Source of the DNA: CAVYHX01 sp963768415
GTDB taxonomy: Bacteria; Pseudomonadota; Gammaproteobacteria; UBA9214
Assembly: GCA_963768415.1 (NCBI GenBank)
Contig: CAVYHX010000016.1
Coordinates: forward strand, 62,001 to 126,000
Direction: 5' to 3'
Length of the DNA stretch: 64,000 nt
Made by a program: the position numbers and the translations under genes. Below are positions 23,428 to 32,824 of the stretch, one piece after another (the first letter of the stretch is position 1; the number at the start of each line of letters is the position of its first letter). The notes below the pieces were generated by a model. It was not told the DNA's origin and ran no database searches. It was given only the letters and a program-made list of their open reading frames with translations.

Positions 23428-23460
23428 TAAATCATCTGACAAGTAACGAGGTATAAAGTC

Positions 23461-24651
<1,191 letters not shown>

Positions 24652-24659
24652 TTAATTAT

Positions 24660-24728
24660 GTAGGAGCGGCCTCCTGGCCGCGAAGCGCGTAACGCTGACG
24701 CAGATCGCGGCCAGGAGGCCGCTCCTAC
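24660..24728. repeat. BIME-like palindrome between tufA and rpsJ
   Basis: A 24-base arm (24660-24683) has a perfect inverse at 24705-24728, each arm itself being a REP-type palindrome (GGAGCGGCC-TCCT-GGCCGCGA). The same REP is the unit of the 45.3-46.1 kb array. It fills most of the 99-base gap between tufA and rpsJ. Confidence 0.8.
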
Positions 24729-24750
24729 AGCTAACTTGTGAAAAATTATT

Positions 24751-25062
24751 ATGAGCAACCAGAGAATCCGGATCCGTCTCAAGGCCTTCGATCATCGCCT
24801 GATCGACCAGTCGGCGGCTGAAATTGTAGAGACAGCGAGGCGTACAGGTGCGCAGGTCCGGGGGCCAATCCCGCTGCCGACCCGCAAGGAGCGCTTTACG
24901 GTGCTGATATCGCCGCATGTCAACAAGGATGCGCGGGACCAGTACGAGATCCGGACGCACAAGCGCCTGATGGATATCGTTGATCCGACGGACAAGACCG
25001 TGGATGCACTGATGAAGCTGGATCTTGCCGCTGGTGTGGATGTGCAGATCAAGCTGAACTGA
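24751..25062 (+). CDS. rpsJ: 30S ribosomal protein S10 (NusE)
   Basis: A 103-residue protein of the 30S head; also the NusE antitermination factor that binds NusB and NusG. It starts MSNQRIRIRLKAFDHRLIDQ and has the loop RGPIPLPTRKERFTVLISPH. It opens the S10 operon, but its leader is short and occupied by the palindrome, so the long L4-controlled leader of E. coli is not seen. Confidence 0.98.
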   Translation: MSNQRIRIRLKAFDHRLIDQSAAEIVETARRTGAQVRGPIPLPTRKERFTVLISPHVNKDARDQYEIRTHKRLMDIVDPTDKTVDALMKLDLAAGVDVQIKLN

Positions 25063-25099
25063 ATTAACTGAATTAACTAATTTAACCGGATAAATACCA

Positions 25100-25741
25100 A
25101 TGACTATCGGACTGGTTGGACGCAAGGCTGGCATGACTCGTATCTTCAGGGAAGATGGCGTGTCGGTGCCCGTGACTGTCATATCGGTTGATCCGAACCG
25201 TGTGACCCAGGTCAAGACCCGGGAGCAAGACGGTTATCGTGCGCTGCAGGTGACAACGGGTGCGCGGCGTGCATCCCGCGTGAGTAAACCAATGGTCGGA
25301 CATTTCGCCAAGGCCGGAACAGAAGCCGGCCGTGGCCTCTGGGAGTTCCGCCTGGCTGATGATGAAGGTGCGGATATCGAAGTGGGCAGCGAAATCAAGG
25401 TGGATGTTTTCGAGGAAGGCCAGCATGTGGATGTGACCGGCACGACCATCGGCAAAGGCTTTGCAGGTGTGGTTAAGCGCCATAACTTCCACATGCAGGA
25501 TGCGACGCATGGCAACTCACTTTCACATCGTGCCCCCGGCTCGATCGGTCAGTGCCAGACCCCCGGGCGTGTTTTCAAGGGCAAGAAAATGTCGGGCCAT
25601 ATGGGTAATGTCAGGCGCAGTACCCAGAACCTGGAAGTCGTGCGGATTGATACAGAGCGCAACCTGTTGCTGGTCAAGGGTGCTATTCCCGGTGCGAAGG
25701 GTGGTGATGTCATCGTTCGTCCGGTGGTAAAGGCGCGTTAG
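25100..25741 (+). CDS. rplC: 50S ribosomal protein L3
   Basis: A 213-residue early assembly protein near the peptidyl transferase centre. Marks are MTIGLVGRKAGMTRIFREDG and the long loop with GTTIGKGFAGVVKRHNF, HGNSLSHRAPGSIGQ, including the glutamine methylated by PrmB in E. coli, and GRVFKGKKMSGHMG. Length normal. Confidence 0.98.
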   Translation: MTIGLVGRKAGMTRIFREDGVSVPVTVISVDPNRVTQVKTREQDGYRALQVTTGARRASRVSKPMVGHFAKAGTEAGRGLWEFRLADDEGADIEVGSEIKVDVFEEGQHVDVTGTTIGKGFAGVVKRHNFHMQDATHGNSLSHRAPGSIGQCQTPGRVFKGKKMSGHMGNVRRSTQNLEVVRIDTERNLLLVKGAIPGAKGGDVIVRPVVKAR

Positions 25742-25751
25742 GAGTAGAATG

Positions 25752-26354
25752 ATGGAATTTCAGCTACAAGGTTCCGGTTCCGTGCAACTGTCGGACGATA
25801 CGTTCGGTCAGGCGTTCAGGGAGGCGCTGGTTCATCAGGTTGTTACAGCCTGTCTCGCGGGTGCCCGTGCAGGAACGGTTGGTCAAAAGACCCGCTCGGA
25901 AGTCAGTGGCGGTGGCGCCAAGCCGTGGCGGCAGAAGGGTACAGGCCGCGCGCGCGCAGGTACCATTCGCAGTCCTATCTTCCGCGGTGGCGGGCAGACG
26001 TTTGCCGCGCGTACGCGCGATTATTCGCAGAAGATTAACCGCAAAATGTATCGTGCCGCCATGCGGTCGATTCTTTCCGAGCTGGTTCGTCAGGATCGTA
26101 TGGTTGCAGTGGACACATTCGGCGTCGATGCGCCGAAGACCAGGGAGCTGGCAGCCAAACTCGGTGAACTCGGACTGGATAATGTCCTGATCGTCACCGA
26201 GGCTCCTGATGACAACCTGTTTCTGGCCGCGCGCAACCTGCCGCATGTTGCTGTATGTGATCCGGATGATGCCGATCCGGTTAGTCTGGTCGGTTTTGAA
26301 AAGGTGCTGATTACAACTGCTGCACTGAAACAGATCGAGGAGCGCCTGAAATGA
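25752..26354 (+). CDS. rplD: 50S ribosomal protein L4
   Basis: A 200-residue protein lining the exit tunnel. The tunnel loop reads QKTRSEVSGGGAKPWRQKGT and RARAGTIRSPIFRGGG. Two ATG codons stand in tandem at 25749 and 25752; the second is seven bases from GGAG and is preferred. In E. coli L4 also regulates the S10 operon. The stop overlaps the rplW start (ATGA). Confidence 0.97.
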   Translation: MEFQLQGSGSVQLSDDTFGQAFREALVHQVVTACLAGARAGTVGQKTRSEVSGGGAKPWRQKGTGRARAGTIRSPIFRGGGQTFAARTRDYSQKINRKMYRAAMRSILSELVRQDRMVAVDTFGVDAPKTRELAAKLGELGLDNVLIVTEAPDDNLFLAARNLPHVAVCDPDDADPVSLVGFEKVLITTAALKQIEERLK

Positions 26355-26647
26355 ATCAGGAGCGCTTGATGAAGGTGCTGCTGGCACCGATCGTTTCCGA
26401 GAAGGGCACGCGGGTCGCGGATGCGAATCGCCAGTTCATATTCAAGGTCATGACGGATGCAAGCAAGCCTGAAATACGGAAGGCAGTTGAACTGATGTTC
26501 GACGTCAAGGTAGATGGAGTGCAGATCCTTAACATGCGCGGCAAGACGAAGCGTTTCGGCCAGACTGCGGGCAAGCGTGCCGACTGGAAAAAGGCCTACG
26601 TGACGCTCGCGGAAGGTCATGATATCGATTTTATGGGAGCGGAGTAA
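26351..26647 (+). CDS. rplW: 50S ribosomal protein L23
   Basis: A 98-residue tunnel-exit protein, the docking site for trigger factor and SRP. It has LMKVLLAPIVSEKGTRVAD, the central helix EIRKAVELMFDVKVDGVQIL and the basic loop GKTKRFGQTAGKRADWKKAYV. Its ATG overlaps the stop of rplD. Confidence 0.97.
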   Translation: MNQERLMKVLLAPIVSEKGTRVADANRQFIFKVMTDASKPEIRKAVELMFDVKVDGVQILNMRGKTKRFGQTAGKRADWKKAYVTLAEGHDIDFMGAE

Positions 26648-26686
26648 GGCGTTTTCGGGCGCTGACTGCGACGCAAGGAACAGAAG

Positions 26687-27514
26687 ATGGCAATTGTAAA
26701 ATCCAAACCAACATCGGCGGGACGCCGCTTTGTGGTCAAGGTCGTTACACCCGACCTGCATAAAGGCGAGCCGCATGCTGCGCTGGTTGCGTCAAAGAGC
26801 AAGAATGGCGGCCGTAACAACGCCGGCCGGATTACGACGCGGCATCGTGGTGGTGGCCACAAGCAGCGCTATCGTGTCATGGATTTCAAGCGCAACAAGA
26901 TGATCGTGCCGGCAACTGTCGAACGGATCGAGTATGATCCGAACCGCTCGGCACATATCGCCCTGCTTTTGTACGCAGATGGCGAGCGCCGCTATATCCT
27001 GGCGCCGAAGGGTGTGAAGGCCGGTGCCGAGATCCGCAATGGCAGTGATGCGCCGATCAAGCCGGGTAATGCCATGCCACTGCGCAATATCCCGGTGGGC
27101 ACACAGGTGCATAACATCGAGATGAAGCCCGGCAAGGGTGGACAAATTGCCCGCAGTGCCGGCAGCAGTGCCCAGCTGGTCGCCCGTGAAGGAGACCATG
27201 CCACCTTGCGGCTGCGTTCCGGTGAAATGCGCAAGATACAGGCTGATTGTCATGCCACCATCGGTGAGGTCGGCAACTCGGAGCATAACCTGCGCTCGCT
27301 GGGAAAGGCCGGCGCCAGCCGCTGGCGCGGTGTGCGCCCGACGGTACGCGGTGTTGCGATGAACCCGGTCGATCATCCGCATGGTGGTGGTGAAGGGCGC
27401 ACTTCCGGCGGGCGCCATCCGGTCAGCCCCTGGGGCACCCCGGCAAAGGGCTACCGTACCCGCAAGAACAAACGTACTGACAACATGATTATCAGACGTC
27501 GTAACCAGAAATAA
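26687..27514 (+). CDS. rplB: 50S ribosomal protein L2
   Basis: A 275-residue protein required for subunit association and peptidyl transfer. The RNA-binding domains contain GRITTRHRGGGHKQRYR and the C-terminal GVAMNPVDHPHGGGEGRTSG with the conserved histidine. Length normal and no indels. Confidence 0.98.
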   Translation: MAIVKSKPTSAGRRFVVKVVTPDLHKGEPHAALVASKSKNGGRNNAGRITTRHRGGGHKQRYRVMDFKRNKMIVPATVERIEYDPNRSAHIALLLYADGERRYILAPKGVKAGAEIRNGSDAPIKPGNAMPLRNIPVGTQVHNIEMKPGKGGQIARSAGSSAQLVAREGDHATLRLRSGEMRKIQADCHATIGEVGNSEHNLRSLGKAGASRWRGVRPTVRGVAMNPVDHPHGGGEGRTSGGRHPVSPWGTPAKGYRTRKNKRTDNMIIRRRNQK

Positions 27515-27534
27515 TTTAAAGAGGATTAGTGACA

Positions 27535-27807
27535 GTGCCACGTTCTATAAGAAAGGGTCCGTTTATTGATACCCACCTGCAGAAAAAGGTGGACGAGGCG
27601 GTAGCCACGAACAGCAAGCGTCCGATCAAGACCTGGTCGCGGCGTTCCATGGTCGTGCCGGATATGGTCGGATTGACTATCGCCATTCATAACGGACGCC
27701 AGCATGTACCGGTGCTGATTAATGAGAATATGGTTGGACACAAGCTTGGCGAGTTCGCGCTGACGCGGCTGTTTCGCGGTCATGTTGCGGATCGCAAGGC
27801 CAAGTAA
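27535..27807 (+). CDS. rpsS: 30S ribosomal protein S19
   Basis: A 90-residue protein of the 30S head that contacts S13 and bridge B1a. It starts MPRSIRKGPFIDTHLQKKV; the GTG at 27535 gives this family N-terminus, though a GTG two codons earlier (27529) is also possible. It has VGHKLGEFALTRLFRGH near the end. Confidence 0.96.
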   Translation: MPRSIRKGPFIDTHLQKKVDEAVATNSKRPIKTWSRRSMVVPDMVGLTIAIHNGRQHVPVLINENMVGHKLGEFALTRLFRGHVADRKAK

Positions 27808-27819
27808 AGGGGTATAGAG

Positions 27820-28152
27820 ATGCAGGTCAGTTCGACATTGAAACATGCGCGGATTTCGCCGCAGAAGTGCCGTTTGGTCGCTGACCAGGTGCGCGGACTT
27901 CCGGTTGAAAAGGCGTTGAATGTGCTGACATTCAGTCCCAAAAAAGCTGCCGGCATGCTGCGCAAGGTGCTGGAATCGGCAATTGCCAATGCCGAGCATA
28001 ATGAAGGCGCTGATATAGATGAATTAAAGGTTGCGGCAGTTTTTGTCAACGAAGGACGCACCCTGAAGCGGTTCCGTGCGCGCGCCAAGGGGCGCGGTAC
28101 ACGGATCCTGAAACGCAACAGTCACATCACCGTCACGGTGGGTGACGTTTAA
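27820..28152 (+). CDS. rplV: 50S ribosomal protein L22
   Basis: A 110-residue protein whose hairpin reaches into the exit tunnel. Family features are HARISPQKCRLVADQVRGLP and the hairpin RTLKRFRARAKGRGTRIL. Length normal. Confidence 0.97.
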   Translation: MQVSSTLKHARISPQKCRLVADQVRGLPVEKALNVLTFSPKKAAGMLRKVLESAIANAEHNEGADIDELKVAAVFVNEGRTLKRFRARAKGRGTRILKRNSHITVTVGDV

Positions 28153-28180
28153 GTCAACAGGCAGAGGCGAATAGAAAGGT

Positions 28181-28858
28181 ATGGGCCAAAAAGTACATCC
28201 AACGGGTATTCGACTCGGTATCGTCAAGGACTGGACGTCGACCTGGTATGCCGACTCAAAGGACTATGCTGATTATCTGAACATGGACCTCGAGATCCGT
28301 GAATTTATCAGGCAGCGCCTGGCGCAGGCCTCTGTCAGTCGCGTGCAGATTTCGCGTCCGGCTCACAATGCCGTGATTACGATACATACAGCGCGCCCGG
28401 GAATCGTGATCGGCAAGAAAGGCGAGGATATCGACCGGTTGCGCAAGGAAGTGTCAACGCGCATGGGTGTTCCGGTGAGTATCAACGTCGAGGAAATACG
28501 CAAGCCGGAACTGGATGCGACTCTGGTGGCGGAAAGTGTCGCCCAGCAACTGGTGCGCCGCATAATGTTCCGGCGCGCGATGAAGCGCGCTGTCAGCAAC
28601 GCCATGCGTATCGGTGCCGAGGGCATCAAGATAAATGTCGGTGGTCGTTTGAACGGTGCCGAGATTGCACGTTCTGAATGGTACCGGGAAGGCCGTGTGC
28701 CATTGCATACCCTGCGTGCCGACATCGATTATGGTACTGCAGAAGCTAACACGACGTATGGCGTGATTGGCGTGAAGGTATGGATCTTCAAGGGCGAGAT
28801 TTTTGAAAGGATTGAGCAGCAATCAGAAGCCGAAAGTGCTCGCCAGGCGGCTTCCTGA
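28181..28858 (+). CDS. rpsC: 30S ribosomal protein S3
   Basis: A 225-residue mRNA-entry protein with helicase role. The KH domain reads TARPGIVIGKKGEDIDRLRK; the N-terminus is MGQKVHPTGIRLGIVKDW and the C-terminal domain has EWYREGRVPLHTLRADIDYG. Complete. Confidence 0.98.
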   Translation: MGQKVHPTGIRLGIVKDWTSTWYADSKDYADYLNMDLEIREFIRQRLAQASVSRVQISRPAHNAVITIHTARPGIVIGKKGEDIDRLRKEVSTRMGVPVSINVEEIRKPELDATLVAESVAQQLVRRIMFRRAMKRAVSNAMRIGAEGIKINVGGRLNGAEIARSEWYREGRVPLHTLRADIDYGTAEANTTYGVIGVKVWIFKGEIFERIEQQSEAESARQAAS

Positions 28859-28873
28859 TAGCGGAGTGGATTT

Positions 28874-29287
28874 ATGTTACAGCCCAAGAAAACAAAATTC
28901 CGCAAGCAGCAAAAAGGACGCAATCGTGGCCTGGCAGTGCGCGGTGGAAAGGTCAGTTTCGGCGAGTATGCGCTGAAAGCAACGGCACGCGGGCGTCTGA
29001 CCGCGCGTCAGATCGAGGCGGCCCGACGCACGATCACGCGCCATGTGAAACGCGGCGGGAAAATATGGATTCGTGTGTTCCCGGACGTACCGGTGACCAA
29101 AAAGCCGATCGAGGTTCGCCAGGGCAAGGGCAAGGGCAATGTTGAATACTGGATTGCCCAGATACAACCGGGTCGAGTGATCTATGAAATCGAGGGTGTA
29201 AGCGAGGATATTGCCCGCGAGGCATTCAAGCTTGCAGCGGCAAAACTGCCATTCAAGACGGCTTTTGTGGCGAGGACGGTATTGTGA
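28874..29287 (+). CDS. rplP: 50S ribosomal protein L16
   Basis: A 137-residue protein near the A-site tRNA. It has MLQPKKTKFRKQQKGRNRG, the TARQIEAARRTITRHVKRGG helix and the loop KPIEVRQGKGKGNVEYW that carries the hydroxylated arginine in E. coli. The TTA-free stop TGA overlaps the rpmC start. Confidence 0.97.
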   Translation: MLQPKKTKFRKQQKGRNRGLAVRGGKVSFGEYALKATARGRLTARQIEAARRTITRHVKRGGKIWIRVFPDVPVTKKPIEVRQGKGKGNVEYWIAQIQPGRVIYEIEGVSEDIAREAFKLAAAKLPFKTAFVARTVL

Positions 29288-29490
29288 TGAATGCGGCGGA
29301 ACTCAGAACCAAATCAGTAGCTGAACTCAAAATGGAGTTGCATGAGCGGCTGCGTGAAAAATTCAATCTGAGCATGCAGCGTGGTACGGGTCAACTCTCC
29401 AGACCGGACCAGATTGGCAAGGTGCGCAAGGACATTGCCAGAATACATACGATTATCAATGAAAAGATCAGGGCAGGTGACGTATCATGA
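29287..29490 (+). CDS. rpmC: 50S ribosomal protein L29
   Basis: A 67-residue coiled-coil protein at the tunnel exit. It starts MNAAELRTKSVAELKMELHE and has the helix RLREKFNLSMQRGTGQL. Its ATG overlaps the rplP stop by one base (TGATG); an in-frame GTG one codon earlier is less likely. Confidence 0.96.
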   Translation: MNAAELRTKSVAELKMELHERLREKFNLSMQRGTGQLSRPDQIGKVRKDIARIHTIINEKIRAGDVS

Positions 29491-29747
29491 GCGATGCAGA
29501 AAAAACAGCACGTACTGTCACCGGCACGGTCGTCAGCAACAAGATGGACAAGTCGGCAGTTGTATTGATTGAGCGCAAGGTGAAACATCCCGTGTACGGC
29601 AAGTACATTCGTCGTTCGACAAAACTGCACATACATGATGTTGATAATGTCTGCCAGGAAGGTGACATGGTCAGCATTGAACAATGCCGCCCGATTTCGA
29701 AAACAAAGTCATGGCGGTTGGTGGAAATTGTCGGTCGCGGCGAATAA
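29487..29747 (+). CDS. rpsQ: 30S ribosomal protein S17
   Basis: An 86-residue OB-fold protein that binds 16S rRNA early in assembly. Marks are RTVTGTVVSNKMDKSAVVLI, KHPVYGKYIRRSTKLHIHD and CRPISKTKSWRLVEIV. Its ATG overlaps the rpmC stop (ATGA). Confidence 0.97.
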   Translation: MSDAEKTARTVTGTVVSNKMDKSAVVLIERKVKHPVYGKYIRRSTKLHIHDVDNVCQEGDMVSIEQCRPISKTKSWRLVEIVGRGE

Positions 29748-29789
29748 GCGCCCGTTTGCAGAATTTAACGATATAAACGGAATGCCAGC

Positions 29790-30158
29790 ATGATACAAAT
29801 GCAAACCAATCTTGATGTGGCCGACAACAGCGGGGCCCGCCGTCTTCAGTGCATCAAGGTTCTGGGCGGTTCGCACCGCCGCTACGCGCACATTGGTGAC
29901 ATTATCAAGGTCAGTGTGAAAGAAGCCATACCGCGCGGCAAGGTAAAGAAGGGTGAGGTCTACAGTGCCGTGGTGGTCAGAACCCGCAAGGGTGTACGTC
30001 GCAGCGATGGCTCGCTGATTCGTTTTGACGGGAATGCGGCGGTTCTGCTCAATAACCAGCTGCAACCGATCGGCACGCGTATTTTTGGCCCGGTCACACG
30101 TGAACTGCGCAGTGAACGTTTTATGAAAATCATCTCGCTCGCACCCGAAGTACTGTAG
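29790..30158 (+). CDS. rplN: 50S ribosomal protein L14
   Basis: A 122-residue interface protein forming bridges to the 30S. Starts MIQMQTNLDVADNSGARRLQ and has VVVRTRKGVRRSDGSLIRFD, GTRIFGPVTRELR. It opens the spc block 42 bases after rpsQ. Confidence 0.98.
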   Translation: MIQMQTNLDVADNSGARRLQCIKVLGGSHRRYAHIGDIIKVSVKEAIPRGKVKKGEVYSAVVVRTRKGVRRSDGSLIRFDGNAAVLLNNQLQPIGTRIFGPVTRELRSERFMKIISLAPEVL

Positions 30159-30167
30159 GAAGGGACC

Positions 30168-30485
30168 ATGAACAGGATCAAACAAGGTGATGATGTCATC
30201 GTGACCGCCGGCAAGGACAAGGGCAAGCGCGGCAGTGTGCTGCGAGTCATGCCTGATGGCCGCCTGGTCGTGTCCGATGTCAATATGGTCAAGCGGCACA
30301 CCAAGCCGAATCCGAACCGGGGCGTGCCTGGCGGGATCATCGAAAAGGAAATGTCGATTCATCCTTCCAATGTCATGCTGTACAACCCGCAAACCAGCAA
30401 GGGTGACCGGGTTGGATTCAAGTACCTGGAAGACGGGCGCAAGGTGCGTTTTTTCAAATCAACTTCTGAAGTTGTGGATATCTGA
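30168..30485 (+). CDS. rplX: 50S ribosomal protein L24
   Basis: A 105-residue assembly initiator with a KOW motif at the N-terminus (KQGDDVIVTAGKDKGKRGSV) and the PNPNRGVPGGIIEKEMSIH segment. Length normal. Confidence 0.97.
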   Translation: MNRIKQGDDVIVTAGKDKGKRGSVLRVMPDGRLVVSDVNMVKRHTKPNPNRGVPGGIIEKEMSIHPSNVMLYNPQTSKGDRVGFKYLEDGRKVRFFKSTSEVVDI

Positions 30486-30501
30486 TTGGTGGTATAAGGC
30501 T

Positions 30502-31041
30502 ATGACCAGGCTACAAGATTATTACCGGGACACGGTAACCAGTAAGCTCATGGAGCAGTACAGTTACAAGAACGTAATGGAGCTCCCGCGTTTGACCAAG
30601 ATCACCCTGAATATGGGTGTCGGCGAAGCAGTTGCCGACCGCAAGATTATGGAGCATGCAGTTGAAGATATGACCAGAATTGCCGGTCAAAAGCCCGTCG
30701 TCAACATGGCGCGCAAGTCCGTTGCCGGCTTCAAGGTGCGTGAAGGCTGGCCTGTCGGCTGCAAGGTAACGTTGCGCAGGGAGAAAATGTACGAGTTTCT
30801 CGACCGCTTGATCAGTATTGCGATCCCGCGTATTCGCGACTTCCGTGGCATGAGTACGAAGTCTTTCGATGGTCGCGGTAACTACAGTATGGGTGTGCGT
30901 GAGCAAATCATCTTTCCCGAGATCGACTACGACAAGATCGATGCGTTACGCGGTATGGATATAACATTTACAACCACTGCGAAGACGGACGAGGAAGGCC
31001 GCGCCCTGCTGGCTGCGTTCAATTTCCCGTTCCGGCGTTGA
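30502..31041 (+). CDS. rplE: 50S ribosomal protein L5
   Basis: A 179-residue protein binding 5S rRNA and the P-site tRNA. Starts MTRLQDYYRDTVTSKLMEQY, with PRLTKITLNMGVGEA, AGQKPVVNMARKSVAGFKVR and RIRDFRGMSTKSFDGRGNYS. The open frame extends far upstream across rplX in another frame, but 30502 gives the family N-terminus. Confidence 0.97.
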   Translation: MTRLQDYYRDTVTSKLMEQYSYKNVMELPRLTKITLNMGVGEAVADRKIMEHAVEDMTRIAGQKPVVNMARKSVAGFKVREGWPVGCKVTLRREKMYEFLDRLISIAIPRIRDFRGMSTKSFDGRGNYSMGVREQIIFPEIDYDKIDALRGMDITFTTTAKTDEEGRALLAAFNFPFRR

Positions 31042-31054
31042 GGTAAAAAGAATT

Positions 31055-31360
31055 ATGGCAAAGAACTCCATGATAGCCCGCGAAAACAAGCGTACCCGTA
31101 CGGTGAAGAAATATTCAGTCAAACGTACGCGCTTGAAGGCGATTATCAAGAATCCCGGCAGCACGTTTGAAGAACGTTTTGATGCGCAGCTGAAACTGCA
31201 GATGTTGCCGCGCGATGCCAGTCCGACACGCGGTCGTAATCGCTGCCGTGTTACCGGACGCCCGCATGGCTACTATCGAAAATTCGGTTTGTCCCGCAAC
31301 AAACTGCGTGAAGCGGCAATGCGCGGCGACGTGCCGGGTTTGGTCAAGGCAAGCTGGTAG
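31055..31360 (+). CDS. rpsN: 30S ribosomal protein S14 (long, zinc-free form)
   Basis: A 101-residue S14 of the long C-minus type: the CxxC pairs of the short zinc form are missing, and only one cysteine (GRNRCRVTGRPHGYYRKFGL) is present. Starts MAKNSMIARENKRTRTVKKY. It is followed by an unusually long 143-base gap before rpsH. Confidence 0.97.
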   Translation: MAKNSMIARENKRTRTVKKYSVKRTRLKAIIKNPGSTFEERFDAQLKLQMLPRDASPTRGRNRCRVTGRPHGYYRKFGLSRNKLREAAMRGDVPGLVKASW

Positions 31361-31374
31361 GGATGCATTTACGG

Positions 31375-31401
31375 GATACCGGCATCGGTGATGCGGGTAT
31401 C
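31375..31401 (+). promoter_or_regulatory. hairpin in the rpsN-rpsH gap
   Basis: A 12-base arm at 31375-31386 pairs with 31390-31401, one mismatch, three-base loop. It lies 15 bases after the rpsN stop in a 143-base gap, the longest between two genes of the spc block here. The rest of the gap encodes nothing. It may be a mRNA processing or partial termination site; no thymine run follows. Confidence 0.4.
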
Positions 31402-31503
31402 GGTTTAATCGAGTATGAATATGAATGATTTTTCAGAAACAGGTAGAAGTGGCTTCGCAATGAGCGTGCTTGTGCCTTGTGTCTGCAATCTTGGTGCTGA
31501 ATT

Positions 31504-31896
31504 ATGATGACAGACCCCATAGCTGATATGTTGACGCGTATCCGTAACGGACAGTCCGCCAGCAAGGTGGATGTCTCCATGCCGTCCTCCAGGCTGAAAT
31601 GCGCAATAGCACAGGTCCTGAAGGATGAGGGCTTTATCAAGGACTATTCAACAGCGGATCAGGACAACAAGGCTGTATTGACAGTTGACCTCAAGTATCA
31701 CGATGGCAGACCAGTGATCGAAAAGATCAAGCGTTCGAGCCGCCCGGGGCTGCGTCTCTACAAGGGCAAGGGCGAGATGCCGAGCGTCCAGGGTGGTCTG
31801 GGTATAGCCATTATATCCACATCCAAGGGTGTGATGAGTGATCGCCAAGCACGCGCCGCAGGTGAAGGCGGCGAAATACTTTGTATCGTGAGCTGA
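31504..31896 (+). CDS. rpsH: 30S ribosomal protein S8
   Basis: A 130-residue central-domain assembly protein, and in E. coli the repressor of the spc operon. Starts MMTDPIADMLTRIRNGQSAS; C-terminal motif STSKGVMSDRQARAAGEGGE is the rRNA-binding site. Normal length. Confidence 0.97.
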   Translation: MMTDPIADMLTRIRNGQSASKVDVSMPSSRLKCAIAQVLKDEGFIKDYSTADQDNKAVLTVDLKYHDGRPVIEKIKRSSRPGLRLYKGKGEMPSVQGGLGIAIISTSKGVMSDRQARAAGEGGEILCIVS

Positions 31897-31909
31897 ACCG
31901 GGTAACAAC

Positions 31910-32443
31910 ATGTCCAGAATTGCAAAACAACCGGTACCTGTGCCTGCCTCCATCGAGATCAGGGAGAATGGTCAACAGGTAACTGTGAAGGGTCCCAAAG
32001 GGACGCTCGAGCATAATATCCATGCCCTGGTCGAAATGACACAGGCCGATGGCGAGCTGAATTTCAAGCCACGTGATGAATCCAAGTCAGCGGTGGCGCT
32101 GGCGGGGACCACCCGGGCGGTCATCAGCAATATGGTGGTCGGCGTCAGTGAAGGGTTTCAGAAGAAACTGGAGCTGGTCGGTGTCGGATACCGTGCCCAG
32201 TCAAAGGGCAAGGTTCTCAACTTGACCCTGGGTTTTTCCCATCCGATCGACTACAGCCTGCCTGAGGGTGTGACTGCGGAGACACCGAGTCAAACCGAGA
32301 TTGTTATCTCGGGTAATGACAAGCAGCAAGTGGGGCAGGTGGCTGCAGAAATTCGCGCTTATCGTCCGCCGGAGCCTTATAAGGGCAAGGGCGTTCGTTA
32401 CTCGGATGAAATTGTGGTTCGTAAAGAAGCCAAGAAGAAGTAG
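31910..32443 (+). CDS. rplF: 50S ribosomal protein L6
   Basis: A 177-residue two-domain protein near the sarcin-ricin loop. Starts MSRIAKQPVPVPASIEIREN, with VTVKGPKGTLEHN and C-terminal RAYRPPEPYKGKGVRYSDE. Complete. Confidence 0.97.
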   Translation: MSRIAKQPVPVPASIEIRENGQQVTVKGPKGTLEHNIHALVEMTQADGELNFKPRDESKSAVALAGTTRAVISNMVVGVSEGFQKKLELVGVGYRAQSKGKVLNLTLGFSHPIDYSLPEGVTAETPSQTEIVISGNDKQQVGQVAAEIRAYRPPEPYKGKGVRYSDEIVVRKEAKKK

Positions 32444-32454
32444 GCAAAATTATT

Positions 32455-32808
32455 ATGGACAAGAAAGATTCACGTTTACGTCGCGCCCGCAAGGCACGGG
32501 CACACATCCGGAAGCTTGGTGCCAACCGTTTGTGTATCCATCGTACCCCGCGGCATATCTATGCCCAGATTATTTCACCGGAAGGTGACCGGGTACTGGC
32601 CAGTGCATCAACGCTGGATGGTGAAGTGCGCAAGAATGTAAAAACCACCGGTGGTTCCGAGGCTGCAATGATTGTCGGCAAGACAGTCGCAGAACGGGCG
32701 AAGGCAGCCGGAATAAACCGGGTGGCCTTTGACCGCTCCGGTTTCAAATACCACGGTCGTGTAAAGGCACTGGCCGACTCTGCCCGCGAGAACGGGCTCG
32801 AATTCTGA
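32455..32808 (+). CDS. rplR: 50S ribosomal protein L18
   Basis: A 117-residue 5S rRNA-binding protein. Basic N-terminus KKDSRLRRARKARAHIRKLG, then LCIHRTPRHIYAQIIS and the end FKYHGRVKALADSARENGLE F-type tail. Normal length. Confidence 0.97.
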   Translation: MDKKDSRLRRARKARAHIRKLGANRLCIHRTPRHIYAQIISPEGDRVLASASTLDGEVRKNVKTTGGSEAAMIVGKTVAERAKAAGINRVAFDRSGFKYHGRVKALADSARENGLEF

Positions 32809-32824
32809 TTAAGGGTTTTTAGTT

